This document shows positions 21,013 through 32,719 of a stretch of 64,000 nucleotides of DNA, piece after piece. This stretch comes from Seison nebaliae (Eukaryota; Rotifera; Pararotatoria; Seisonacea; Seisonidae), in NCBI GenBank assembly GCA_023231475.1, contig JALJEE010000145.1:1-64000 (forward strand), given 5' to 3'. Numbering within the stretch: position 1 is the stretch's first letter; the number at the start of each line of letters is the position of its first letter. The notes under the pieces are model-generated. The model made no database searches. It saw only the letters and a program-made list of their open reading frames with translations, and was not told the origin of the DNA. A program made the translations under genes and the position numbers.

Positions 21013-22841
21013 ATGGCTAGGAATGTAGCAAAGAGAGCGAGTTTCAAGAAAGAACCAAAAGATAACAATATGGATGTGAAGAAGAGTAGCAACTTCAAAA
21101 AATCGCCTAAATCCAAAATGAATGGTGTTAAACCGACTGGGAAAGATTCATTCAAAAATGAAAAGAAAAGTAAAATGGCAAGAGAAGTTGTTAAACAAGA
21201 AAAAGAAGAGGAAGAAGATATAGAAGAAGATGTAGTAGAACAAGAAGCTTCATCCGAAGAAGAAGTGAGTAAAGAAGAAATTGAGATGGAGGAAGAGGAA
21301 GAGAAAGAGGAAGAAAAAGAGAATGAAGGCAAAGTTGAGAAATCTACGAAAGAAAAGGAAAAATCGACAAAAAAGTTCGATTTCGAACAAGGTGTTCCGA
21401 AAAACAAAATTTTAAATTGGGCCGATTGTCTTTGTTGTTAGTTTTTCCGCATATTCCAAATCATTTATTGTTCATCTGATTCATCACTTTAGATGATAAT
21501 CAGAAAAAAATTTTTGTAAAGAGAATTAAGAGAAGATTGGGAGTGAAAGATTTATTGGGATTGAGTCCGAAAATCGATAAAGTTTCATATTTGCCACACG
21601 ACAAACGTTCGAGATTGAGGTTTCTTTCTTTTGAGATGATGATATTGATTTTATTTAATTATTAAGATTTGCTTATTTAACTTTCAAATCGGCGAAAGAT
21701 GCTGAAGAATTTTTTAAGAAAAATAAAGAAGAAAATTCACTCAATGTGTTCGTAGATCAAATAAAGGAAATAGAAAGTTTGATTATTGTATTATTTCCTT
21801 GTTCAACATGTCCATTTCAGAAGACAAAAAAGAATTAATGCCGGCACAAATTCATTTGGCCCCGTTGACCAGTACAATGACAGAGGAAGTGATTCGAAAA
21901 CAATTTTCAAATATAACTGAAGTTCAGATCGTTCGACGAACGTACAACGCAAAATTACAAATGTTTATTCTTTTTTTTAACATTGGCTAATTTTAACTTC
22001 TGATAAAAAGGTTCGCCTTTGTCAAGTTCAAATCACATGAGGACGCAGATAAAGCTTTAAAGAAGCAATTAATTCAAATCGATGGACATAAAGTTGCTGT
22101 GAGCAAAGCATTCAGTTTACTATTTTTTTTCTAATTCATTTTTAATTTTGTTTTTTTAGAAAAAATCCCTAACGAGAAAAATGAAAAACCAAAGAAGAAG
22201 GATAAGAAGAAAGAGGAGAAAACAAAGAAAGTAAAAGAAGTTGAGGAAGAAGACGATGAGGATGACGAGGATTTTGAAGAAGGTGAAGAAGATGACGAGG
22301 ACGATGATGATGATGATGATGACGACGACGATTTAGAAGGAGATGACGACGATGATGAGAGTGATGATGAGAAAACTCAACAATTGTTAGCTGAAATTGC
22401 TAAATCGCTGAAAGAAGGCAAACGTCAGAAACGTAAAATTGTGGAATTAGACGAGAAAGGAAATGAATTGACAGAGGAAACAGATGACGAAATAGACGAT
22501 GATGACATAGAGACAAAAATTCTCCAACAATTGGCAGCTGAAGAGAGTGAAGATGAAGAAGAAGATGATGATGAGGAGGAGGAGGATGAAGAGGATGAAG
22601 AGGATGAAGTAGAAGAGTCGAAACCAGTTGCAAAGAAACAAAATTTTGTGAAGCAAAATGCAAAGAATAATCGTGGGAAGCAATTCAAGTTAAAATCGAC
22701 AAACAAAAATGTAGCTCCGAAAGCTGTGCCAATTAAACAAGTTCTTATTTATTTTCAAGTACTTTTGTTCATTGCAAAAATTTTTAGCCCGCATCAAGAA
22801 AGAATAAACCGACACCTCAGAAACGACGTAAAATGAAGTAG
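21013..22841 (+). CDS. acidic two-RRM nucleolin-like RNA-binding protein
   Basis: Seven exons (21013-21436, 21493-21619, 21667-21776, 21821-21962, 22011-22114, 22160-22740, 22788-22841) keep frame throughout and give about 513 residues. The N-terminus is Lys-rich then Glu-rich. The first RRM-like fold runs from KKIFVKRIKRRLGV to RFAYLTFKSAKDAEEFF. The second runs from AQIHLAPLTSTMTEEVIRKQF to MFAFVKFKSHEDADKAL. A Lys block follows, then long Asp/Glu tracts (22230-22340 and 22550-22615), and a basic tail ending in KRRKMK. Such architecture is typical of nucleolin and other nucleolar ribosome-assembly proteins, but the RRMs are degenerate (no clear RNP1 GFGFV), so I give no symbol. ATG at 21013 follows a T-rich acceptor-like site. 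Every intron starts GTT. Confidence 0.8.
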
Positions 22842-24374
22842 ATAATTGTACAGTTGATATTGGTTGTTAAATAATTTGAAATAATTCAGTTTTAAGATAA
22901 CAATTTGAAAATTTCTCTTCAATTCTTCTGTTATATCCTTTTATAGTTAATATAATTATGAAAATAATAATATATTCTCTTTTGTTATATCCACATTATT
23001 TTGCGATATTCTTTATCCACTATTTCATTATGACTACATTTTGATTAAACATTAATAAAAATAAATAAAAAATAATATAGAGTGGACACTGTAGCATACA
23101 GTTAGAGCCAGTTATAGCTATATTATATATAATAATTATAGTGTCTATAGATGCTATATATAGAAATATCTAGACAATCTATATGTTACGTAATGTCACG
23201 AAATATTTAGAAAACGATTTTCATTTCGTCCAATGTACGATTTAAACTTGGTACATTATATCTTGACAATATCTCTTTAGATCTTGATAAATTAATATAA
23301 TTGAAGGGATTGTTCTTATCCTTGAGTCTGATTATCTTATCTTAATGGTGTCTATCCGATTATACCTAATACCTCTTAACTGAAATTGTTGGTTCACAAT
23401 TAGTTCAATAATTTCAACTTGAAAGATAACAAATTTTTTAAAATTTATTTAAATTTCTAACGTTGTTCTTCCAGTAGAAAATTATTCTGATGTTTAATTA
23501 GAAACATCCCAATTCGTTGAATTAGGAATAATATTTCGTAATCAAATTTTATCCCAATAATTTGACTGATTATCCCAAATTTCCAGTACAAAAATTAGAT
23601 GTGATTTGACTTAAATTATCAAATAGTATGAGAGGAAGATTAATTAATAGTATAGGTATATAATATTACACATAATTATAAAATTTTATGATAAATCGAT
23701 CTAATGAAGTAAAACTAGTGTTATTGTAGAACAATATTAATGATATTATTCAAAATTCCAATATATTGCTTCTTTAGTTTGATGTTTACCGGTGTGCATA
23801 TAGTAATGTAATGTATTTATAAAAGACTCGTTATATTAATATATGATGCGTGAAATATATTTATATTTTTATCAAGAATATACGACGAATATCTACATAT
23901 ATATGTTCTCACATAGACATTAAAATTTCTAGTATAAGTAGGAATAACTCAAATATTAATTAAAACAACGATAAAGAAATTAAATTTTATGAAAATTAAT
24001 ACTTTCATCATTCAAACAAAAAAATCTTTTAAGAATTATGAAATGCGTAGGAGAAAACTGAACTAAGTTCAAATTCACATTAATTACTAAAAAATCGATG
24101 TTTCATAGTAAGAATATTATTTACTGCACGATGAGAATGTTGAACATCGAATGACCTCATCGAAATTGTCTGAACAATTTTAAACTGTAATTATTAAATG
24201 ATTATTACCTTCCATTTATCATCCACCCTATATAGTTTCATTGTTTTAAATAAGGGATTTGCTTACGAATTTTCATTTTTCATTTTTTTCTTTTACCTAC
24301 TATTCTTACCAAAGTTCTTTTTAGACGAAACTCTAATTTTAGTTGAAGCTTTTTAAGTTTCATTTCGAATAGAT
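22842..24374. other. 1.5-kb AT-rich spacer
   Basis: No gene is supported. The stretch at 23100-23200 is dense in TATAGCTATA-like partial palindromes and could form hairpins, but no known RNA gene is recognisable. Confidence 0.5.
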
Positions 24375-24806
24375 ATGTCGGATACGGAAATGTTATTGAC
24401 GGAGAAGACTGAACATTTGGAAACGGAGAAGGAAGATGAACCATGTTGCTTCCTTTTATTTGTGGAATGGACACTCATAGTCATGGCTACAATACTCAAC
24501 TGTTATGCATTATACAACATTCTCAAATATTATGTATCGACCGATGTACATACGGCAAGTCCGCCTGTAGTAATTTCACATGATAATGCATTTCTTCCCC
24601 AGATACTCACTGAATTAAATTCTCTTCATTTCGTCGATATTAACAATAATCGAAATACCGATTTGATTATCCGAGTAGATATGAATAATCATCGTATCTT
24701 TCCAATGATGGCGGGATTACATTTAGTGATGATAACTTTAATCATTCAACTATGTCGATCAATTTATGGGAAATCATCAAAAGAAGAACCATGTGTGGAA
24801 AAATAG
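24375..24806 (+). CDS. small orphan membrane protein, two predicted TM segments
   Basis: A 143-residue single-exon frame with ATG at 24375. The acidic N-terminus (MSDTEMLLTEKTEHLETEKE) leads into a Cys pair and a first hydrophobic helix (FLLFVEWTLIVMATILNCYA, residues ~26-50). About 60 polar residues follow with SPPVVISHDNAFLPQIL and a NNNRNTD patch. A second hydrophobic helix (MMAGLHLVMITLIIQLC, ~112-128) precedes a short charged tail. Topology is probably both termini inside with the polar part outside or lumenal. No family recognised. Flanks are long AT-rich spacers, so it is probably its own transcription unit. Confidence 0.65.
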   Translation: MSDTEMLLTEKTEHLETEKEDEPCCFLLFVEWTLIVMATILNCYALYNILKYYVSTDVHTASPPVVISHDNAFLPQILTELNSLHFVDINNNRNTDLIIRVDMNNHRIFPMMAGLHLVMITLIIQLCRSIYGKSSKEEPCVEK

Positions 24807-25267
24807 TAAATTACTAACGGAAATTATACGTGAAACATTTCCTCTACAATAACACACGTGCAATCATTAAAAATAAATAACTGTTCAATTCTTTTTTGAA
24901 TTTTATAATCATTCCTTCCATTCTCATTTTCATGCACTCTCAATAATTTCTACACGCATTTTGTTCATTTCTTATTGTTCTGTACAAAACTCATTTCAAT
25001 GTACCGTAAAAAGGAAATGCAGTTATTCCATATTTTCTTGTAAAATAAATGAATTTTACTCTAATCTTTTAAACAACAAATATTATCGACAATTTTTAGA
25101 GAATTTAATCATTTAAAAAATCAAAAATTTAATATTACCTAATTTTTAAATTTCTATCATCGATTTTTTGGAAAATTTGCAGAACTAAAACAGGAAGTAA
25201 AAGAACAGGTAGAAAATGTTTTATTGAAGGAAATATTTTATGAAAAAAGGTTCATATAAAATCCTCT
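24807..25267. other. AT-rich spacer
   Basis: About 460 bp between convergent gene ends. Nothing coding is supported; it includes the 3' untranslated regions of both neighbours. Confidence 0.6.
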
Positions 25268-27928
25268 TTACTTCTCTTGTCCGACTATGGGAACAAACGG
25301 AGTACGATATTGTCGATAAAGATTATCAATCGATATCTCATCGAGACGATTGGGACATCTATTTTTTCTACGATTCTGTTTATCACCGGATATTTTTCCA
25401 TTCTCTCCCACTGTTGTTGTTATAATTGAATCGGTTATAGATGTTGAACTGTTTGTCGATAATTCAGTTGGCGACGGAAACTGTAATTGAGATGATGAAT
25501 TGACGACGGATGAATTGACGACGGATGAATTGACGACGGATGAATTGACGACGGATGAATTGACGACGGATGGATTGACGATAGAGGATGTCGGTTCGAG
25601 AAAATTTAAAATTTCAGTCGATTGTTTAAGGAGATTCTTGTCAGATTTTTTGGAGCACTTCTGTTTGGAGATCATCGTTTGATGATATTCATATAATTCG
25701 TCTTTCTCCTCTTTTGTGAAATTCATCCAATTCATTTCCGCATTATAATTTCGACAACGATATTGTTCATTGGAATAAATCAATCCTTTGTCGACAGCGA
25801 GTCGATATTCTTCAGCTTTCGATTGACGATATTTCGAACGGAAAAATGGCAGGAATGGTAAAACTGTTGATGATGATACATCGACTTCCGAATATCTCGC
25901 CATCATCGGTAACCATTCGAGAACGGCTTTGCCATTGCAAATGTTGTCGGTTGTCAATAACGTTCTAATACGCGCTGGCCACCATGGCGATCCACGAATC
26001 TTTCCCCACACAATATCGTGTCGTTCAACTGCGTATGGTTTCTTTACGTTGTGATTCGTAACAATATAACGATATTTCACCTGATTTTCATTCTCCACAT
26101 TATTCGTCATCGATTGATTTTGACCTTTCCCAATTGATGGATCCGAAGTGGATTTCTTTACATTCTCTGTCAAGTCACTCTTTGTACTCTCCATATTCGT
26201 TTCCAAATGATTCTTATTGTTCTTCTTCTTTTTAACAACTTTTTTTGAAATTTTCATTCGTTTATTAGTTGATCGAATGGAAGAAACATCGGAGGCATTA
26301 TCAATTGTATCGGAATCATTTCCTTTCGAAATCTTCTCTTTCGTACCATTCATATCATTTATCGTTCGTTTGCGACGAGATCCTGTTCTTTTCGTGCTGC
26401 TCGATGTTGCCATCAATGACGAAGATTTCTTCTCCGTTTTTGATCTGCCACCTCGTTTCGGACGTTCACTTTCTAAAATAAAATCTGAATCATTCTTATC
26501 ATCATCACATGAATTATTCTCATGATCATCAATCATATCATCATCATCCTCATCATAATCATAATTATGATAATTGGCAGAAACGTCTTCCTGATCACCA
26601 TTCATGGGACTATCATATTCGCTGGAATTCTTGTAATAATTCCAATTGGATTGGGAGGAATTGTCCAGATTATTGTCGGGCGTAAGAATTTCATTTTTTA
26701 TTGTCAAATTTGACGACTGTTGATTTGATAATAATTGAGTGATAAATTCGTATAATTTCTTGGATAAATATTCTTTCTTCTTTATATGATTCTCATTCTC
26801 CTCCTCACATTTATTCAGTTCTCTCAATTGTCGAAGAATTGAGGAATTGGTCAATAACTTCACATTATCTGCATTATTCGTTAAATTATCCTTCAAATTC
26901 AAAAAAATAGAATTTATATCATCTTGCGTCATAGGAGGACTAACTCCTTCGACTCTCTTTGAATTATTTTCATTCAATAATTTAGTCAATTGATTGTTAA
27001 AATGTATCTCTTGATTTAAATAGTCAAACTTCTCATTTACCGTCGTCGTCGTTGTCGTTGTTGTATTGGTCGTTATAGTTGACGAGATATCTGAGAGAAT
27101 GGAAGATGATGTAGAATTAATTATATTCTTTATCGGTTCCTTTATAATGGAATGGATATAATTCACATCATTCACCGCATCGCTAAATTGGAAATTACAA
27201 CGATTCGTACAATCGACGGAAAACATATCAAAATTCAATTCGAGCGCTTTCTGTTTCAGATCTTTTCTTCTCAAATGTTCTTCTATCATATCAATATCCA
27301 TATCATTCATTGTCGCACTTGCATTTACTGTTGGAGTACCAACTGTTGTTGTTGTTGTTGTTGTTGATGATGATGATGATGATGAAGTGAAGAAATTGAC
27401 AATCGAATTATTCGTCGATATTACCGGGGGAATCGAGGGAGTTCGATGTAACTCTTTAAAAATTTGTAAACAACGAAATTCTTTCGCTATCCGATCATTT
27501 GCCATTCGTATAGTTAAAGCTGAATTTTTCGCCGTTTCCGTATTCGATCCATTAAGAAAACCGTCGGAAGGTATAAGAGAACCGGAAGAATGTTTAAATA
27601 GAATTCCAGAGAATATGTTTCCATTCACATCACAAAAATCGACAACCAGTCCAATATCGCTCATGACGCTGGAAATACGAACGTCCAACGTATCACCCAC
27701 ATGATATTTCACCATCGACGATGTCAATGGTGGTAAGAACTTCCCTCGCTCCTTCTTCCAATTCGACATATCCGAACTATTGATTGTCGTCGTATTCGTA
27801 TGAGTTGACATGGTGAGAGTGGAGGAAGTGAGTATAGACGAAGAAATGGTCAATGAAGATGTCAATGGAAGAGTGAGAGGAATTGATTGTAAAGGAGAAT
27901 CGATTTGAAAAATTTCTAAATTTTCCAT
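25268..27928 (-). CDS. PWWP2-type chromatin protein (PWWP domain)
   Basis: Single exon, 886 residues. The PWWP domain near residues 645-730 is clear: HDIVWGKIRGSPWWPARI, then AVLEWLPMMARYSEVDVSS and LPFLPFFRSKYRQSK. PWWP domains read H3K36 methylation. Near the N-terminus, residues 60-120 (VGDTLDVRISSVMSDIGLVV, then FSGILFKHSSGSLIPSDGF) resemble the N-terminal module of PWWP2A/B, H2A.Z-binding proteins that recruit a NuRD-type deacetylase. The middle is long low-complexity Ser/Thr/Asn with basic blocks (KKVVKKKKNNK), as expected for disordered DNA contact. Near residues 795-820 a pentapeptide SSVVN is repeated about five times, from a 15-bp DNA tandem. Assignment to PWWP2 rather than another PWWP family is inference from the two-module layout and the C-terminal PWWP. 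Confidence 0.8.
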   Translation of the reverse strand: MENLEIFQIDSPLQSIPLTLPLTSSLTISSSILTSSTLTMSTHTNTTTINSSDMSNWKKERGKFLPPLTSSMVKYHVGDTLDVRISSVMSDIGLVVDFCDVNGNIFSGILFKHSSGSLIPSDGFLNGSNTETAKNSALTIRMANDRIAKEFRCLQIFKELHRTPSIPPVISTNNSIVNFFTSSSSSSSTTTTTTTVGTPTVNASATMNDMDIDMIEEHLRRKDLKQKALELNFDMFSVDCTNRCNFQFSDAVNDVNYIHSIIKEPIKNIINSTSSSILSDISSTITTNTTTTTTTTVNEKFDYLNQEIHFNNQLTKLLNENNSKRVEGVSPPMTQDDINSIFLNLKDNLTNNADNVKLLTNSSILRQLRELNKCEEENENHIKKKEYLSKKLYEFITQLLSNQQSSNLTIKNEILTPDNNLDNSSQSNWNYYKNSSEYDSPMNGDQEDVSANYHNYDYDEDDDDMIDDHENNSCDDDKNDSDFILESERPKRGGRSKTEKKSSSLMATSSSTKRTGSRRKRTINDMNGTKEKISKGNDSDTIDNASDVSSIRSTNKRMKISKKVVKKKKNNKNHLETNMESTKSDLTENVKKSTSDPSIGKGQNQSMTNNVENENQVKYRYIVTNHNVKKPYAVERHDIVWGKIRGSPWWPARIRTLLTTDNICNGKAVLEWLPMMARYSEVDVSSSTVLPFLPFFRSKYRQSKAEEYRLAVDKGLIYSNEQYRCRNYNAEMNWMNFTKEEKDELYEYHQTMISKQKCSKKSDKNLLKQSTEILNFLEPTSSIVNPSVVNSSVVNSSVVNSSVVNSSVVNSSSQLQFPSPTELSTNSSTSITDSIITTTVGENGKISGDKQNRRKNRCPNRLDEISIDNLYRQYRTPFVPIVGQEK
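25498..25582 (+). repeat. 15-bp coding minisatellite in the PWWP gene
   Basis: About five near-identical tandem copies of GACGACGGATGAATT. They translate on the minus strand into repeated SSVVN pentapeptides. The array is in frame (15 bp), so copy-number change would keep the gene open. Confidence 0.9.
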
Positions 27929-27974
27929 TTGACATTCGAATAAATTCGACTCTTTTTATTCGCCTTTGTTTCAA

Positions 27975-30722
27975 TTTAATTCAGCTTCACAATCACATGT
28001 CCGTCATTCAGCTTAACGAATGAATAAAATTTTCCTTCCAATTAATCAGTTCAGATTCCACATTCGACGACCATCAAAACGGTTTGAGTCAACGTCACTA
28101 GAAGAGTCAACGATAATTGTCGTTTAATCTCCTTAAAAAAAATATTTTAAAATTCAACGGATATTTCTAGATTCGCCAATCGTCAAAACGGTGAATTAAA
28201 GTTTGTCAAAAAAAATTATCTGAGAAAGAGAAGAAAAATTGATTAAGAGAAATTTTTAGTACATCAAATATTCCCAAATGTTCAATATCCCAAAATCTAA
28301 AATCTAGTTTACGTAAAATTGATAAATACTATTTTGATGGTTAATTATAATTAAGATTGGGATGAATGGAATATATCGAATGATTTCATTCGATATTTGT
28401 AAAGTAGAATTATTTCGGAATTATTATTAGACAATAATTCTCTAATAGAATTTACAACGATGTATTGATTGTCTATAAAATATTAGAGATTCTCTACTGT
28501 AGTTGGAGAATGGACAAAAGAAAATGAATTGAGTGAGAATTGAGTCAACAAGAAGATGTTGGATTTGAAGAAGATGAGAGAAAGATGATTCTCTGATAAT
28601 GATGATGATGATGTGATGATGGAATGGAATGGATTGAATCAAATGAATATAATAGATGGAACGGTGAATTGTCTTCTTCAATAGATCGAAGAATGATTCT
28701 ATTCTCTTCATCAATCACGCTTTTGATCTCTCTATATACGTCTCGCTTTTAAGTACGAGAGATGTGTATATTGTCAGTCTCTCTGTCTCTCACTCTCTCC
28801 CTTCATCGTCTTCATAGAAGCGTGTGTGTGTTCTCCCATTTTCACATCTTCCGCTGTCATCTCATTTGAATGGAGGAGATGGGAAATTATATGAAATGGA
28901 GAAATTTATTTTCTTTTTATTTTCTTCCACCGATCATCATCGCCATCCTCTTCTCTTCATCAATCGAATGAGATATTGATATTGATGTGGCACATACTTT
29001 TCATCTTCGCCACTGTTGTTGGTTGTTCGACAATATCGTTCGAATATTCTTCTTCTTCTTCTTCTTCTTCTTCTTCTTCTTTTTTCAATCTTCTCCCATC
29101 GAATAGAAAACATCTCTCTTTCTCTCTCTCTCTCTCTCTCTTTATTCATTCAACTTTCCTTTCTTCCATTTTCTCATATACGAATAAAATAATTACATTC
29201 ATTTCTTCTCTCATTGTTGTTATTGTTGCTTCTCCTATTAGATGTTATTATTGTTGTTGTTTTTATTCCTTCTTCTATTAATTGTTGTTGCTGTTCCTTT
29301 TATTGTTGTTTCTCTTATTAGTTGTTGTTGTTGTTCTTGAAAATATTTTTTTTCTTAAAAAAAATGTCAATAAATGTATCGTTCAATTGCGAACGGATAA
29401 TTCAGTAGGAATCTATTTATATGTCAACGGCCTTCTGCCACCAACATATACAATGATATCGATGAAGGAAAAACATAGACATACGTACCTTCTCCATTAC
29501 ATGCATAAATTAATTTCGTTTATTTATCGCATGCATACCAATTGAATTATTTATATATTTATTGAAAAAACAATATTAATATTAAAAGTTAATTGGAGAT
29601 GTTTCTCTTATTCTCCTGTTAATGACATGATGATGATGATTATTATTATTATAATGATGATGATGATGATGATGATAAATCTTTCTTCTTCCTAGCAGTT
29701 TCTTCCCTAATAACAATAGACACTTGGTCATTTCTTCTTATTCTGTTCCATTTGTTGGTCAGTTATTCGTTTCAAAATTGGAAGAATTTGAATCACCGAA
29801 AGACAAATTAGAATTATTGATAATAAAATAATTGAAATCATCAACAATTAAGTTATGTAACATATTAGAATAAATTTCAAGAGATAAATTTGAAAGTTAA
29901 AGTGAGATAATATTCTTTCGAACCAGTTACTTATTGTGACGAAGATAAAACAGAATATATTCATTCGACGAAATTACGTTTGATGAAGAAAGAACGATAA
30001 GAGAATTAAATAAGACTTCTTCGCTTCATCATTTCTCATATTCGTCGAAGTAATTTATTGTGAGAATTCGAGTGATGAAACCAATCATATGAATATGAAT
30101 GAAGCAACGTCATCGTCTTCCCAATGCCAACTATGATAACAACAAAGTAAAACTGAATAAGAAACAAAAATAACAAAACTAACAACAACAAGAACAACAA
30201 CAATAATAATAATAATAATAATATCACTGTTCTTTTTTGATGAAAACAAGTCATGTATCATCGTCGTCAGTGGTGTCGTTGTCGTTCTATGTTATATTGA
30301 TAATATGTTATATGTATATTCTCTTCTCATCTCTTCTTCTTCGATTATCGATTACCTTCTTTCATCATCACCTTTACCTCTAGTTTCCATGGATGTTTCA
30401 TTTTCTTTCTTTCTCTTCATCCCACTCTCACTTAACTCTCCTCTACTGGCGATGTTTCTCTACTATTATCCTCATGGGAACGTCGATTATCTCTTCACAT
30501 TCTTCCACCCAAATATCGAATGATTCATTTTAAGATATTATAAAATAAAATATAAATATTCTTTATAATAACCTTATTCAATAATTTCTCAAATTTAAAT
30601 TATCTAATTTCTCTTATCATAAATTCCATCATTTTCTTCTCATCAAGCTTATTAATGGGAAGATAGATTTTAGATATAGATATTTCCCATATTGATCCCG
30701 AAACATCAAATTCTCTCTCAGA
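27975..30722. other. 2.7-kb low-complexity intergenic region
   Basis: No gene is supported. It separates the divergently transcribed PWWP and Orai genes. It is packed with simple-sequence runs: GAT at ~28598-28616 and 29625-29673, TTC at ~29048-29082, TC at ~29112-29142, TTG/TTA near 29210-29340, and AAC/AAT at ~30178-30223. Open frames here are translations of these runs. Confidence 0.6.
29048..29142 (+). repeat. (TTC)n and (TC)n microsatellites
   Basis: About eleven TTC units, a short unique stretch, then about fifteen TC units. They are strongly pyrimidine-rich on the plus strand. Confidence 0.9.
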
Positions 30723-32528
30723 ATGAACCAACAGACGAGAATGGACTACTGTCTAAATGTTCCAACATGTCCTTCATCCGGAAGACCATCATCAAATTAT
30801 GATCATTCAATTGATTCCGATTTGATCGATCATCCGGACGATAAATGGAAAACTATGAGAAGAAGTCACAGAAGGAATACGGGTCCAATACGACACATGA
30901 ACAACCGTAAAAGTTTCTTCAATAAATATGGTCGACGATATTTTGGTAGAATTAGAAATCTTCCTCAGACGACTAAAAAACCGAATAACAATCTCTTAGT
31001 ACCAGATTCACAGCCACTCTCAACCAACACTAATAACAATAATAATTTTGAGAAAGATCAAGAGAAGCAGATACTTCCAGTTTTCAATCAATCAGTAATT
31101 CACGAATTATATTTCGCTCGTGCCAAATTGAAAGCGGTAATGAAAACTTCAGCATTATTAAGCGGTTTCGCCATGGTCGCTATGGTCGAACAACAGATCG
31201 AACGAAGTAACAATAACTCGAAAGAATTTCAAACCAAATTCGCCCAATCTCTTCATAACACTTCAATATCGAACGAGGAATCAGCTGATCAATTAGAAGA
31301 TGTGACGATGAATTATCTCTTGATTACTTTCAGTTTCATAACAGCTTTATCCGTCGGAATTCATTTATTAGCATTATTAATAGCAACTTGTATTCTTCCA
31401 CATATCGAAACTTCCATCGAAACTTTCGAACATAATATTCCTTCCTTCACATCACCAATCATCAAAACGAATGATGATGATAATGATTATTACCATTCCT
31501 CCAAAAAAGATAATTTCATATCAAATGATTTCATTCCACATAATCATCAAATGATTCCTCAACAAGTATCACCACCAAATATTCCGTTTCTTATTCTACC
31601 AGAAAAAAGATCACAAAGATCATCACAATCTCTCGACGACAATATTCATGGAGACCATTTCAATGAGAGAGAGTCATTATTTGAAATAAAAGAAAATATG
31701 ATTCCATCAAAACGAAATAGTCTCAGGAAACGATCTTCCATTTTCAATTGTCTCTCAAAAAAACTGAGAAATTTATGTTGTCAATTTTTATGTTTCACGA
31801 AATGTTGTCTCCGATTTAAAAATTCTCAACCAAAATATGATTATGATGCAGAATCATCAAATGGACATAATCAAACACATTGTACGATAATCGATCAGAA
31901 AATCATGTATCCACTCCATCAATGTTATTCGAATACGGATGAAGTGAAAAAAGGACGAGTAAGTCAAAATCGATTCAATGAATCTATTCAACAATATATC
32001 GAACTATCATGGATATTATCAACTGGTATTGGTATATTCTTATTCTTACTTGACTTAGTTCTTGTTGCTGCAGTTAAATTCTTTCTTATAAGTCGAATAG
32101 CAATGTTTGCTGCTTTGTCCATCCTCATTCCCATTTTATTCATATTCGTCACTTTTGCTCTAAGATTCTATCGATTACTCGTTAGTTATCGAATAAGACA
32201 ACTCTCCAAAGATCTCGCCATCATACCAAAACATACTTTGCATCGATTCGCTTCACAATCATCTGTTCTCCCTTCATTCATTCAACAGGACCCACACGTT
32301 AAGTGGCATGTTGAAACACCAGTTGATTCGATAGCAGATGAAGAGAAAAGTCGATTATCATCTCAACAGAAAATTCAGGAGAAATTTATGACTGGCAGAC
32401 CATATAAATCAACTGTACTTTTACATTATCAATCAACATCGAAAAATACAACTTTGTCTCCACCCCACAAAAATGAGCGTTCTAGTAGCGACAATTATTC
32501 TACAGCTTCCTCCTCTAAAATCATATAA
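30723..32528 (+). CDS. Orai-type store-operated calcium channel
   Basis: Pore subunit of CRAC channels, opened by STIM at ER-plasma membrane contacts. Single exon, 601 residues, about twice human ORAI1. TM1 is unmistakable: [20 protein letters not shown] then VAMVE, with the selectivity Glu at residue 156 (human E106). TM2 reads [20 protein letters not shown] followed by [11 protein letters not shown]3 follows [11 protein letters not shown] and reads [20 protein letters not shown]4 ends [14 protein letters not shown], followed by a cytosolic C-terminal tail. Oddities: the TM3 Glu (human E190) is Asp444, the TM1-TM2 loop is ~40 residues, and the TM2-TM3 cytosolic loop is ~195 residues (about 228-425) against ~25 in human. 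That loop contains [12 protein letters not shown] at 351-362, a possible palmitoylation patch. The N-terminal 125 residues are basic and Asn-rich. Confidence 0.93.
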   Translation: MNQQTRMDYCLNVPTCPSSGRPSSNYDHSIDSDLIDHPDDKWKTMRRSHRRNTGPIRHMNNRKSFFNKYGRRYFGRIRNLPQTTKKPNNNLLVPDSQPLSTNTNNNNNFEKDQEKQILPVFNQSVIHELYFARAKLKAVMKTSALLSGFAMVAMVEQQIERSNNNSKEFQTKFAQSLHNTSISNEESADQLEDVTMNYLLITFSFITALSVGIHLLALLIATCILPHIETSIETFEHNIPSFTSPIIKTNDDDNDYYHSSKKDNFISNDFIPHNHQMIPQQVSPPNIPFLILPEKRSQRSSQSLDDNIHGDHFNERESLFEIKENMIPSKRNSLRKRSSIFNCLSKKLRNLCCQFLCFTKCCLRFKNSQPKYDYDAESSNGHNQTHCTIIDQKIMYPLHQCYSNTDEVKKGRVSQNRFNESIQQYIELSWILSTGIGIFLFLLDLVLVAAVKFFLISRIAMFAALSILIPILFIFVTFALRFYRLLVSYRIRQLSKDLAIIPKHTLHRFASQSSVLPSFIQQDPHVKWHVETPVDSIADEEKSRLSSQQKIQEKFMTGRPYKSTVLLHYQSTSKNTTLSPPHKNERSSSDNYSTASSSKII

Positions 32529-32719
32529 TATAATTCATATAAAATCATTTCTTACCATATCTCAAAGAACACAGTCAGAAAAAAAAAAGTATTTATTAAA
32601 TTAAAGTTTATTGTAAACATCAGATCTCTTTCAAAATATTACAATTTATTATTTTATAGTTTCTCTTCATAAATATATTTAGTCTATTCATTTTTCATTA
32701 AAACGTCTATCGAATAAAT

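Noticed and set aside
21799-22836. Separate small genes at 21799-21990 and 22384-22836
   Set aside because: They are exons of one seven-exon RRM gene; all junctions agree in phase.
28937-29281. Poly-Ser and poly-Arg frames on both strands
   Set aside because: They are direct translations of the TTC and TC microsatellites.
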